Source of the DNA: Bacillota bacterium
Lineage (GTDB): Bacteria > Bacillota > Clostridia > Lachnospirales > Lachnospiraceae
Assembly (NCBI GenBank): GCA_023409535.1
Contig: JAEYGZ010000028.1
Span: 62,001-126,000, forward strand
DNA: 64,000 nt
Direction of reading: 5' to 3'
This document shows, one piece after another, positions 45,809 through 53,860 of this stretch; the first letter of the stretch is position 1; each line of letters starts with the position of its first letter. The position numbers and the translations under genes were made by a program. The notes beneath the pieces were generated by a model that was not told the origin of the DNA, searched no databases, and worked only from the letters and a program-made list of their open reading frames with translations.

Positions 45809-47341
45809 TTAACTCTTCTGAACCTCCTTAATATTGACATTAAAAGCACTTTGTATCAGCTCTTCCTGGTCAAACTCGGGACGTTTAAACTCTCCCGAGA
45901 TATGGCCACCATGAAACACGATAATACGGTCACTTATCCCCATAACTTCTTCACATTCCGAGGAAATCATGATAACTGCCAGGCCTTGTCCTGCCAACGC
46001 ACTAATCATCCGGTGTATTTCTGATTTAGAACCCACATCAATACCTCTGGTTGGCTCATCCAAAATTAATACCTTTGGATTCGTATACAACCAGCGTGCT
46101 ATAATAGCTTTCTGTTGATTTCCGCCAGACAGAGCACCAATCGGCTGATTTAAAGTAGGAGTTTTAACTGCCAATTTGTCAGCTAATTCTTTTATATCCT
46201 CAGTTTCTTTCGTCTTTCTTATCCATACATTCCCACTGCTGATTTTCTTGAGGTTCGCCAACGAGATATTGTACTTTACACTGATTTTACTGATAATGCC
46301 ATTCTTTCTACGATCCTCCGTTACCATAGCAAGGCCGTAATGGATTGCCTCTTTGGGTGAACGTATCGTTACTCTGTTTCCATTCAGATAGATTTCTCCT
46401 TCATCCATGGGACGAATACCAAATATTCCTTCCATGGTTTCTGTTCTTCCTGCACCGACCAGGCCAAATAAGCCCAGGATTTCACCGGCTCGAACCTGAA
46501 AACTTATGTTTTTAAAAAGAGCTTTGTGTGAAATGTTTTTTACTTCCAAAACTGTTTCTTTTATCTCACAGGGGATCTTTGGATACATTTCTGATATTTC
46601 GCGTCCCGCAATTCTGGCTATTAACTCTTCTTTCGTAATCCCATCTGAGGCAAAATCATTAATATAAGAACCATCTCTCATAACAGTGATACGGTCACAC
46701 AGCTTAAATACCTCATCCAGCTTATGCGAAATGAACATTACTGTAGTTCCTTCCTTTTTTAGACTCTTTATAATATCATAAAGCAATAATATCTCTCTGT
46801 CCGATAACGAGCTTGTGGGCTCGTCCATAATAAGAATTTTGGGACTATAACTAATAGCTCTGACTATTTCAACCAACTGCATATTAGCTATACTTAACGT
46901 TCTTACAATGCTTCTCGGATCAATATCAATGTGATACTTATCTAAAAGCGCCTGAGTGCGGGCAAGTCTTTTCTTCTCACTGATCAGACCAAATGTGGTA
47001 AATTCCGGCTCTCTCCCAATCCAGATATTCTCAGCAACACTGACAGAGGGAATCAGGCTCATTTCCTGATGGACCATACTAATTCCATGCAATAACGCTT
47101 CATGAGGGGAATGAAGAAATACCTTTTTTCCCCTATAAATGATTTCACCGCTATTGGGTTCAACAGCTCCCAAAAGGACATTCATCAAGGTGGATTTTCC
47201 AGCTCCGTTTTCTCCTACCAATGCATGTACTTCCCCTGATTTCACCCGGAGATTTGCATTAGATAATGCTTTCACACCGGGAAAGCTTTTGCTGATGCTT
47301 TTCATTTCCAAAATGTAATCCATACTTATTTCTTGTATCAT
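45809..47341 (-). CDS. Sugar ABC importer ATPase (RbsA type, two domains)
   Basis: 510 residues from the ATG at 47341, chosen because GAGG lies 5 bases upstream. Two ATPase halves as in CUT2 importers: first Walker A GENGAGKST, second GLVGAGRTE (degenerate as usual in RbsA), signature SIANMQLVEI in half one and LSGGNQQKA in half two, Walker B LIMDEPTSSLS and LILDEPTRGID. It powers the RbsC-like permease with the lipoprotein upstream. Confidence 0.93.
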   Translation of the reverse strand: MIQEISMDYILEMKSISKSFPGVKALSNANLRVKSGEVHALVGENGAGKSTLMNVLLGAVEPNSGEIIYRGKKVFLHSPHEALLHGISMVHQEMSLIPSVSVAENIWIGREPEFTTFGLISEKKRLARTQALLDKYHIDIDPRSIVRTLSIANMQLVEIVRAISYSPKILIMDEPTSSLSDREILLLYDIIKSLKKEGTTVMFISHKLDEVFKLCDRITVMRDGSYINDFASDGITKEELIARIAGREISEMYPKIPCEIKETVLEVKNISHKALFKNISFQVRAGEILGLFGLVGAGRTETMEGIFGIRPMDEGEIYLNGNRVTIRSPKEAIHYGLAMVTEDRRKNGIISKISVKYNISLANLKKISSGNVWIRKTKETEDIKELADKLAVKTPTLNQPIGALSGGNQQKAIIARWLYTNPKVLILDEPTRGIDVGSKSEIHRMISALAGQGLAVIMISSECEEVMGISDRIIVFHGGHISGEFKRPEFDQEELIQSAFNVNIKEVQKS

Positions 47342-47394
47342 TTTCACCTCACATATGCGGGGACCTCCCGGTTTCCCTGTAACCTGGGTCCATA

Positions 47395-48453
47395 TTAGTA
47401 TTCCAGCATTTTTTCTACCTCATCCACATTTTCAATGGTTGTAAATGTAGTCGCTCCAACACCCATGTCTACCGTCAGTCCCGCCAGATCCTCACCGCCT
47501 GCAACATTTTCGACATACACCATGGTAATATCAACCTGATCCTTATAAATAACAAACAGTACCGATCCAGTCATAGTTCCTTCACGGATAGCCTGTAATG
47601 CCGCCTCCGATGAATTAAAGCCTAATACCATACATTCATCAATACCGATGTTTGCTGATTGCAATGCATTTATGGCACCCATAGCCATTTCATCGGACTG
47701 GCAAACCACACAGTTCATCTCCGGATATGCCTGAATCCAATCCTCTACTGTATCCTGTGCGTTGGTGGTATCCCAGCCGCATTCCTTTTCGGCGATTATT
47801 TCCACACGATCGGCATATTTCTCCATTAATGGTTCCTTGAAGCCCTGATAACGCATCTGCGTAGGAGGTTGAGACTGTGCGCCCCAGATATATCCGATTT
47901 TTAATGAAGCATCCGGGTTCTTATCGAGATAATCAATTAAATAGTCTGCAGACTTTGATGCCGCGGTATACTGGCTTAAGGTCAGCTTTAATGTATGCTC
48001 ATAATTCACATCAAAATGAACGGCCATTGTTGGTATTCCCGCTTCGTCACAGGCTTCAAATGCTGCAACACTGCCTTCCGTATCTACTGCTTTAATGATG
48101 ATAACATCCGGTTTTAATTGGCATAGGGTCTCAACATCACTTATCTGGGTCTGTACATCACTATTTGCATTATACATGATAACTTCATAACCTAATTGAT
48201 CGGCTTTTTCCTTTAATAAGTTATACCAGATGGTCTGTGCCTCGTCTAATGCGTTCATAGAGATACCGATGGTTAACTTATCTGTTTTAGGATTTGCTGC
48301 TTCTTCTGTCTCAGGTTTTGAGGCTGCTTCTGTTCTTGAATCTGTCTGAGTCCCTGTCTTTGTCGATGAATCAGTTTTATTTTTACCACAACCAGCCAAA
48401 AGTCCCATTATAGCTATAACGCATAATAAAAATACCAAAATTCTCCTCTTCAT
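47395..48453 (-). CDS. Sugar-binding lipoprotein of the ABC importer (RbsB type)
   Basis: 352 residues. Lipobox GLLAGCGKN (Cys about 22), a Ser/Thr-rich linker, then a periplasmic-binding-protein type I fold (LTIGISMNALDEAQTIWYNLLKEKADQLGYEVIMYNANSD, VIIIKAVDTEGSVAAFEACDEAGIP). It binds the sugar or glycoside outside the cell. The ligand is not predictable from the sequence. Confidence 0.92.
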   Translation of the reverse strand: MKRRILVFLLCVIAIMGLLAGCGKNKTDSSTKTGTQTDSRTEAASKPETEEAANPKTDKLTIGISMNALDEAQTIWYNLLKEKADQLGYEVIMYNANSDVQTQISDVETLCQLKPDVIIIKAVDTEGSVAAFEACDEAGIPTMAVHFDVNYEHTLKLTLSQYTAASKSADYLIDYLDKNPDASLKIGYIWGAQSQPPTQMRYQGFKEPLMEKYADRVEIIAEKECGWDTTNAQDTVEDWIQAYPEMNCVVCQSDEMAMGAINALQSANIGIDECMVLGFNSSEAALQAIREGTMTGSVLFVIYKDQVDITMVYVENVAGGEDLAGLTVDMGVGATTFTTIENVDEVEKMLEY

Positions 48454-48473
48454 TGTAAACCCTCTCTTTTTAT

Positions 48474-49730
48474 TTAATCATCTAATGTTCTTTCCTGGCA
48501 CGTAGCCGGATAAGCAGATGGAACAATTGGTGCCGGTCTGTCGCAATGAGAAGTCAGCTCATATATTTTTCCTGTCTTACACGATTCCTGTATACCGTGA
48601 ATTATTTCTATTGCATGATAACCTATATCCATATGACACCTTGGCCTCCTATTGTTTCGGATTGCATAACACATATCTGCCAGGCCGACCCCTCTGCTGG
48701 AATCGTAAAAGCCATGCAGCAAGGGAAGTTCTACTGTTGCTATAGGTATCATTTCTACTAACTGTTGTACATCATCATCAGACGGGGCACTCTGTTCCAT
48801 AAATAACTTTTTGCCCGGTTGCTGACCTGGCTGCAATTGCTCTACAGGTGGCTTAGCGCCCGGTCTAGTGACACTAATGGTATCACAAAATGCATTAGGA
48901 TCACCCAAATGCAATGTTCCGTTTGTACCTGTTATGTCAAAGTGGCGGCTCACCGAACTATCAGATGAGATATGAAAAGTTCCTAATACCCCATTTTCGA
49001 ATTCCAACGCAGCCATCAGCGTAGTCGGAGTATTAACCTCAAACTTCTCACCGTATTTCGGATGCCTGGGATTTAGATAGGTTCTTTCCGGATAAAGATT
49101 CCCGCCGAACCCCGTAACACGTTTCACGCTGCCTAGCAGATTTATTATTTCATGAAGATAATATCCGCCCAAGTCAAAGGGAAAACCTCCGCCATAATGT
49201 AAGGGGAAGAAAAAATGTTTTGGTTTCGTGTCGAAAAACGGCGTTTCCAAATCATAATGCATCGTTATTTGAGCATGTACTGTTCTAGGTTCCCCTATGA
49301 TCCCTTCATCCAAGTACTTCCTGGCAGACTGTTCCCAAGCTCCGAGAAATGTATCCGGCGCAGTGGTATAATACAAAGCTTTTTCTTTTGCCAGGAGATA
49401 CAACTGTGTTGCTTCTTCAAAGGTAGGTGCCATCATTTTTTCGCAGAAAACATGCTTTCCGTGTTCCAATGCTTTTTTTGTAATCTCTACATGAGACTCA
49501 GGATATGTGAGATTAACAACAACTTCGATTTCTGAATCATTCATGATTTCATCTACCGTCATCTTTTTAATCCCATAGTGATCTGCCATCCATTGAGCTC
49601 TGGAATCGATTAGATCCGCCGCTCCCACCACTTCAATGATATTGAATTTATGGATCATGTTTTCCATGTATGTGGCTTTACATATGCCGCCACATCCAAT
49701 AACTCCGACTTTAACTCTGTTTTTTTTCAT
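48474..49730 (-). CDS. Second Gfo/Idh/MocA-family oxidoreductase
   Basis: 418 residues. Rossmann start VGVIGCGGICKATYMENM, motif CEKMMAPT (Lys kept, Pro replaced by Met), then GGGFPFDLGGYYLHEIINLLG with the His at the catalytic place. The C-terminal tail is about 60 residues longer than in the other copy (residues 300-418, PGAKPPVEQLQPGQQPGKKL). First gene of the sugar operon, opposite the AraC gene. AGGAGG lies 13 bases before the ATG. Confidence 0.88.
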   Translation of the reverse strand: MKKNRVKVGVIGCGGICKATYMENMIHKFNIIEVVGAADLIDSRAQWMADHYGIKKMTVDEIMNDSEIEVVVNLTYPESHVEITKKALEHGKHVFCEKMMAPTFEEATQLYLLAKEKALYYTTAPDTFLGAWEQSARKYLDEGIIGEPRTVHAQITMHYDLETPFFDTKPKHFFFPLHYGGGFPFDLGGYYLHEIINLLGSVKRVTGFGGNLYPERTYLNPRHPKYGEKFEVNTPTTLMAALEFENGVLGTFHISSDSSVSRHFDITGTNGTLHLGDPNAFCDTISVTRPGAKPPVEQLQPGQQPGKKLFMEQSAPSDDDVQQLVEMIPIATVELPLLHGFYDSSRGVGLADMCYAIRNNRRPRCHMDIGYHAIEIIHGIQESCKTGKIYELTSHCDRPAPIVPSAYPATCQERTLDD

Positions 49731-49973
49731 TTAATAGCCTTATCCTCCTTAAATACTAATCCGCGCGCGTAAATGCCTTTATGCTTTTTTCTTTGAATAC
49801 ATATTGACATTTTGTATAAATAATTATAAACTTTTAGTTCAATCTTTGTCTATTTTAACATTTTACTTAAATTCTAATTTTTTATGGTCAATCTATTCTC
49901 AATATGTTAATATTTTAATATGGGGTATGGTTGCATATCGAAAGGGCGTGGATATATGGACAGGGGTTCAATT

Positions 49974-51107
49974 ATGAATATGAAAAAAAATGAAGCATTG
50001 AAGCATTTAATTTTAAATGACTTAGCCGGAAGAGATGATTATGTTCGAATCTGGAATGTACTCGACAGTGTACCGGATGAAATGAAAGGCCTGCTTATTC
50101 TGCGTATTGCAGAAAAAGGGAAAATGCTTTCTAAAGATTCATTATTAGTTTCAGATATTATGTCAGAAATGGCTTTACGGCGTGATAAACTATTTGATTA
50201 TACGGAAAACTTCCATAACAATTATGTTATTTTTTTTATCAGATATAGTGTAACAGATATTTTTATTGATGCCTTGATTGAAATATGTGAAGGAAAGCAG
50301 GCAGACTATTATATAGGAATTGGCAGTCCTTTTAATGATATAAACTATTTTTCTATCATATACTCCGAGGCACTTGACGCACTCGGACGAAGTAATGTAA
50401 AGTCCCGGGTAAACAGTTTCCGTAAGGATATCTTTACACCAAAGCGGCTTTTAAGCGGTACGGGAGATCGGTTCTGGATGTCTATGTGTCAGGAATTGAT
50501 TGAAGCTTTGGAGCATAGAGACATTTCCCGTTTTCCTGAGATTCTGCCAAGGTTATTTGAAAAGGTTAATCAAATGGATCACAATACCGCCTTTAATATC
50601 TGTATTGAAATAATCCGTACCATTTTAGAACATTTTGGATTGGATACTTATGAAGATTATCAGATTAAATACCGCTTTGATTTATTCTGTAATGAGGATA
50701 ATTTATACATTGCCTTTAGAACTACTTTTATCGACAATCTTCTCCGTATATTTGCACTATTAAACAGTGTGCAGGATAACGGCGGCCGACAAGCCGTCAG
50801 AAAATCAAAAAATATTGTTGAAAGTCATTATGGTGATCCAAATCTGTCTTTATTGGACATTGCTAACGCCTTAGGAGTCAGTTACAACTATTTAAGCAGT
50901 TGTTTTAAACAATATGCCAATAGTAGTTTCGTGGATTATCTGACCACGGTGAGAATGAACCATGCTGTAAAAATGCTTGGACAGGGTATTCATAAAGTTG
51001 CAGAAATAGCCGAAGCCGTCGGATACAATAGTTCAGGATATTTCATCACGGTATTTAAAAAGAAATATAACCTGTCACCAAATGACTACAAGAAAAGGAT
51101 GAGCTGA
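49974..51107 (+). CDS. AraC-family regulator
   Basis: 377 residues from the ATG at 49974 (AGGGG 7 bases upstream); an ATG at 49956 is nearly as good. Residues 1-260 form a helical sensor part of unknown fold. The C-terminal pair of helix-turn-helices (about 280-377) reads VESHYGDPNLSLLDIANALGVSYNYLSSCFKQYANSSFVDYL and VAEIAEAVGYNSSGYFITVFKKKYNLSPNDYKKRM. It is transcribed away from the sugar operon, sharing a 243-bp AT-rich control region, and is its likely regulator. Confidence 0.87.
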   Translation: MNMKKNEALKHLILNDLAGRDDYVRIWNVLDSVPDEMKGLLILRIAEKGKMLSKDSLLVSDIMSEMALRRDKLFDYTENFHNNYVIFFIRYSVTDIFIDALIEICEGKQADYYIGIGSPFNDINYFSIIYSEALDALGRSNVKSRVNSFRKDIFTPKRLLSGTGDRFWMSMCQELIEALEHRDISRFPEILPRLFEKVNQMDHNTAFNICIEIIRTILEHFGLDTYEDYQIKYRFDLFCNEDNLYIAFRTTFIDNLLRIFALLNSVQDNGGRQAVRKSKNIVESHYGDPNLSLLDIANALGVSYNYLSSCFKQYANSSFVDYLTTVRMNHAVKMLGQGIHKVAEIAEAVGYNSSGYFITVFKKKYNLSPNDYKKRMS

Positions 51108-51222
51108 TCACTCTTGTTGCGGAGTTCATTAAATTGCTCAATAAAAAATAATTATCCTCCGCCGTCCAAAGTGAGGGATATATTTTCAAATGCTCTTATC
51201 TTTTCTATATTTAAAGAGGAGA

Positions 51223-51260
51223 GAGGTAAAGGACCTATCAATCCTTTACCCCTTTCTTTT
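51223..51260 (+). terminator. Terminator of the AraC-family gene
   Basis: GGTAAAGG (51225-51232) pairs with CCTTTACC (51243-51250) followed by a T-rich tract. Confidence 0.65.
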
Positions 51261-51330
51261 AAATCATTGAATTGAAATATTTTTTGTCACTTGAAGCTGG
51301 CTCTTAAAGTTTCTTGAAACAGGAACCATT

Positions 51331-51546
51331 TTAATTCTTTCCATCTAGACATACTATTTCTTCTCCTATCTTCTTAACAGCTTGTAAGATAAGAGCCTTC
51401 ATAACATAAGGAACATGTTTTCTGCGATTCGGTGCTTTACTCCAATAATGAAATTCATTATAGAAGTCGTTTGCATAATCTAAAATTTCATATGCCATTT
51501 GTGACTTAGCATCGCTTTCATCAATACCATTAACGACCAGATCTAA
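51331..51546 (-). pseudogene. Decayed ORF fragment between AraC gene and rpsR
   Basis: An open stretch of 71 codons and stop on the minus strand reads DLVVNGIDESDAKS, YEILDYANDFYNEFHYWSK, VMKALILQAVKKIGEEIV. It has no ribosome binding site and no start at its 5' end; the first ATG is at 51498. It looks like the end of a protein gene whose beginning is gone. Family not recognised. Confidence 0.4.
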
Positions 51547-51679
51547 TTATTAATGCTACTGAAGGCTAATTTTTATGAGTCTCATACAATATACATTATG
51601 TCAATAGTGCACATTGTGTGTGTTTATCGATTAACTGTAATTATGATATATTGCAACAGTAATGGATATCGCTGGCGTT

Positions 51680-51763
51680 CAATTTGAAAGAGAGATTAAT
51701 CTCTCTTTCAAATTGTAGACAAACAGCATTTAGCAAGTGATAGCAAAATGCTGTTTGTCTACA
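51680..51763. repeat. 36-bp perfect palindrome joined to an 18-bp-stem hairpin
   Basis: 51680-51715 is a perfect 36-bp palindrome centred on AGAGATTAATCTCT. It overlaps by two bases an 18-bp perfect inverted repeat (51714-51731 with 51746-51763, 14-base loop, arm TAGACAAACAGCATTT). Neither has a T-tract. Together with the decayed ORF and the two terminators this fills the 795-bp gap 51108-51902. Confidence 0.85.
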
Positions 51764-51810
51764 GTCTGCAAAGATACATCATAAAAATATTGAATATTAT
51801 ACCCCACAAA

Positions 51811-51842
51811 AAAGACCCTCCGGAAAACTTCGGAAGGCCTTA
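51811..51842 (-). terminator. Terminator of the rpsF-ssb-rpsR operon
   Basis: Arms around CCTCCG/CGGAGG-like pairing (51815-51822 with 51831-51838), followed by T6 on the minus strand. A smaller hairpin (ACCCT/AGGGT) lies directly after the rpsR stop. Confidence 0.75.
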
Positions 51843-51902
51843 ATTTTATAATTTTGTATCAAAACGCCTATCTAATTCATAAAACCCTCGTAAAATCAGG
51901 GT

Positions 51903-51937
51903 TTAATCCATTGTGTAAGGCATTAAAGCGATATGTC
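51903..51937 (-). repeat. rpsR 3'-end segment repeated at 41578 and 38290 (original copy)
   Basis: The 35 bp from the stop codon of rpsR inward recur diverged at two downstream sites in the same orientation. Here they are part of the intact gene, so this is the parent copy or the attachment site of an integrative element. Confidence 0.7.
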
Positions 51938-52175
51938 TAGCACGCTTAACAGCAACAGTTAACGCTCTTTGGTGCTTTGCACAGTTACCGGTAATTCTTC
52001 TGGGAAGGATCTTACCTCTCTCTGATACATATCTCTTTAACTTGTTGGTATCCTTATAATCAATACCTGTATGATTCTTATCAGCGCAGAATACGCAAAC
52101 TTTCTTTCTTCTGCGTCCGAAGGTTTTTCTCTTCATCGGAGAATCGCCCTTATCTTCATTTCTCTTGAATGGCAT
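51903..52175 (-). CDS. rpsR: Ribosomal protein S18
   Basis: 90 residues. Core KVCVFCADKNHTGIDYKDTNKLKRYVSERGKILPRRITGNCAKHQRALTVAVKRARHIALMPY; the Cys pattern is of the zinc-binding type. The extended basic N-terminus is common in clostridia. AGGAGG lies 7 bases before the ATG. Last gene of rpsF-ssb-rpsR. The 3' end appears to be a recombination or duplication site (see 41578 and 38290). Confidence 0.96.
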   Translation of the reverse strand: MPFKRNEDKGDSPMKRKTFGRRRKKVCVFCADKNHTGIDYKDTNKLKRYVSERGKILPRRITGNCAKHQRALTVAVKRARHIALMPYTMD

Positions 52176-52221
52176 GTTCTGACCTCCTTATCCGATTATA
52201 TATATCTTATTGCTTTAAGGT

Positions 52222-52674
52222 TTAGTTAAATGGTAATTCTTCGTCAATACCGTCAGGGATATTCATAAATCCATCCCCCACTGCCAGGCTGGGCTCCGGT
52301 CTGAAGCTGCTCTGGGATCCACCACTCTGGAAACCACCCTCAGAACCATTCCCTTTGCTCTCGGCAAATTCTATATCTTCTGCCACAATATCAGTCGTAT
52401 AAACCTTCTGACCGTCCTTATTGGTATAGCTGCCAGTCTGAATTCTTCCTGACAGAACCATTTTCATACCCTGTTTGAAATACTTCTCAACGAATTCTGC
52501 CTGCTTGCCAAAGGCAACACATCCGATAAAATCCGCTTCCGAATTCTCTCCGGGTCTTCTGAATCTGCGATCTACCGCTAAAGTAAATCTTGCGATTGCA
52601 GTGGAATTCTCCCCCTGAGAATATCTCACCTCAGGATTCCTGGTTAAACGGCCGATTAACATTGCTTTATTCAT
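52222..52674 (-). CDS. ssb: Single-stranded DNA-binding protein
   Basis: 150 residues. OB fold 1-105 (MNKAMLIGRLTRNPEVRYSQGENSTAIARFTLAVDRRF, FIGCVAFGKQAEFVEKYFKQGM) and a flexible Gly/Ser-rich tail ending in the acidic tip PDGIDEELPFN, used to bind partner proteins. Between rpsF and rpsR as in most Firmicutes. Confidence 0.96.
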   Translation of the reverse strand: MNKAMLIGRLTRNPEVRYSQGENSTAIARFTLAVDRRFRRPGENSEADFIGCVAFGKQAEFVEKYFKQGMKMVLSGRIQTGSYTNKDGQKVYTTDIVAEDIEFAESKGNGSEGGFQSGGSQSSFRPEPSLAVGDGFMNIPDGIDEELPFN

Positions 52675-52792
52675 AAGTTAAATACCTCCCTTTCGTTTGC
52701 GCCTTAAGAGTAAAACGCAAATTTGTGCTTCACACAACATGATCACATTCTGCTCTCACGCGGAAAGTTTGCGCCTTCTGAGAAAGTATTAA

Positions 52793-53080
52793 TTAAGCAT
52801 CTTTTCTGATGCATAAATATCTGATTACATTTTCCATAATACGAATTCTCTGCTCGATTTCGTTCGGAACTGTAGAATCAGCGTCGAATTGGATGAAATA
52901 GTAGAAGCCTTCCTTCATTTTCTGAATTTCGTAAGCTAATCTCTTCTTTCCCCAGTCTTCAACATTAGTAATATTACCACCGAATCTGGTAACAAGCTCT
53001 TTCGTAGCTTCTAATGCAGCTAATCTGGCTTCATCCTCGATTTTTGCGTTTACAACTAAGGCTAATTCATATTGATTCAT
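52793..53080 (-). CDS. rpsF: Ribosomal protein S6
   Basis: 95 residues from the ATG at 53080, which begins the family sequence MNQYELALVVNAKIEDEARLAAL and lies behind AGGAGG (12-base spacing). Core NVEDWGKKRLAYEIQKMKEGFYYFIQF and IMENVIRYLCIRKD are typical. It binds S18 on the 30S platform. Confidence 0.95.
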   Translation of the reverse strand: MNQYELALVVNAKIEDEARLAALEATKELVTRFGGNITNVEDWGKKRLAYEIQKMKEGFYYFIQFDADSTVPNEIEQRIRIMENVIRYLCIRKDA

Positions 53081-53197
53081 AGTTGTTTGGCACCTCCTTC
53101 TGGTCTCTGGCCCTTTTCTAATGTTCCCTGACTGACGAAGAATCAGTTCCCATTTAAAGAGCAAGGAAATTTAATGTATAACATATCACAATAAAAT

Positions 53198-53226
53198 ATG
53201 ATAACATAGCCCGGCTCATTTGACAA
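53198..53226 (-). promoter_or_regulatory. Predicted promoter of rpsF-ssb-rpsR
   Basis: On the minus strand TTGTCA (53221-53226), 17-bp spacer, TATCAT (53198-53203), giving a leader of about 110 bases. I see no clear S6:S18 autoregulatory motif in it. Confidence 0.55.
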
Positions 53227-53417
53227 CTTATTTTTTCACCAATTATATTCCAAATATTATACATAATCACTAGCTGCAACGATAACGCCGTTCATTTTCA
53301 TTTGCTTCATAATTCTATACCTGCTTATCATAGGACAACCGATCAGGCACATTTTGAATATTGTAATCCTCCCATTCTGTTCGCAGCAAAGGTATTTTAA
53401 AATTTTTCAAAAAGTAC

Positions 53418-53462
53418 TTTACCTGTCGTAGTAATTATGCTATACTTTGATTACTACGACAG
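53418..53462 (+). promoter_or_regulatory. PadR promoter with a perfect 13-bp inverted-repeat operator
   Basis: TTTACC (53418-53423), 17 bp, TATACT (53441-53446). CTGTCGTAGTAAT (53423-53435) and its complement (53450-53462) flank the -10 box with a 14-bp gap. A bound dimer would block polymerase, as expected for autorepression by the PadR protein. Confidence 0.75.
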
Positions 53463-53527
53463 ATGCAGTAGTCAGGCAGAGGGAACGCGTGCCCGCTGCA
53501 AAAAGCTGAATACAAGGAGGGACGCAA

Positions 53528-53860
53528 TTGATCAGCAGTGATGTCATTCGCGGATACAATGATACGATTATCCTGTATCTGCTTTTGGATGGACCATCCT
53601 ATGGGTATGAGATATCCAAGAATATCAGGGAGCTGTCCAAAGAGAAGTATATCATGAAGGAAACGACCCTCTATTCCGCTTTTAACCGGCTGGAGGGCAA
53701 CGGATATATCGAATCCTTTTATGGTGACGAAACCTTTGGAAAACGGCGTACTTATTATAGAATAACCCCAAGCGGTTTAGTTTATTATAAGGAAAAATGT
53801 GAGGAATGGAGCCTTACGCAGGATGTCATCAATCGATTTGTAAAGGAGTGGAAAGAATAA
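53528..53860 (+). CDS. PadR-family regulator
   Basis: 110 residues from a TTG at 53528 with AAGGAGG 7 bases upstream. Winged helix typical of PadR: TIILYLLLDGPSYGYEISKNI, ETTLYSAFNRLEGNGYIESFYGD, RRTYYRITPSG. Short PadR subfamily with little C-terminal extension. Its stop overlaps the next start (TAATG), so the membrane protein is translationally coupled and probably co-repressed. Confidence 0.9.
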   Translation: MISSDVIRGYNDTIILYLLLDGPSYGYEISKNIRELSKEKYIMKETTLYSAFNRLEGNGYIESFYGDETFGKRRTYYRITPSGLVYYKEKCEEWSLTQDVINRFVKEWKE

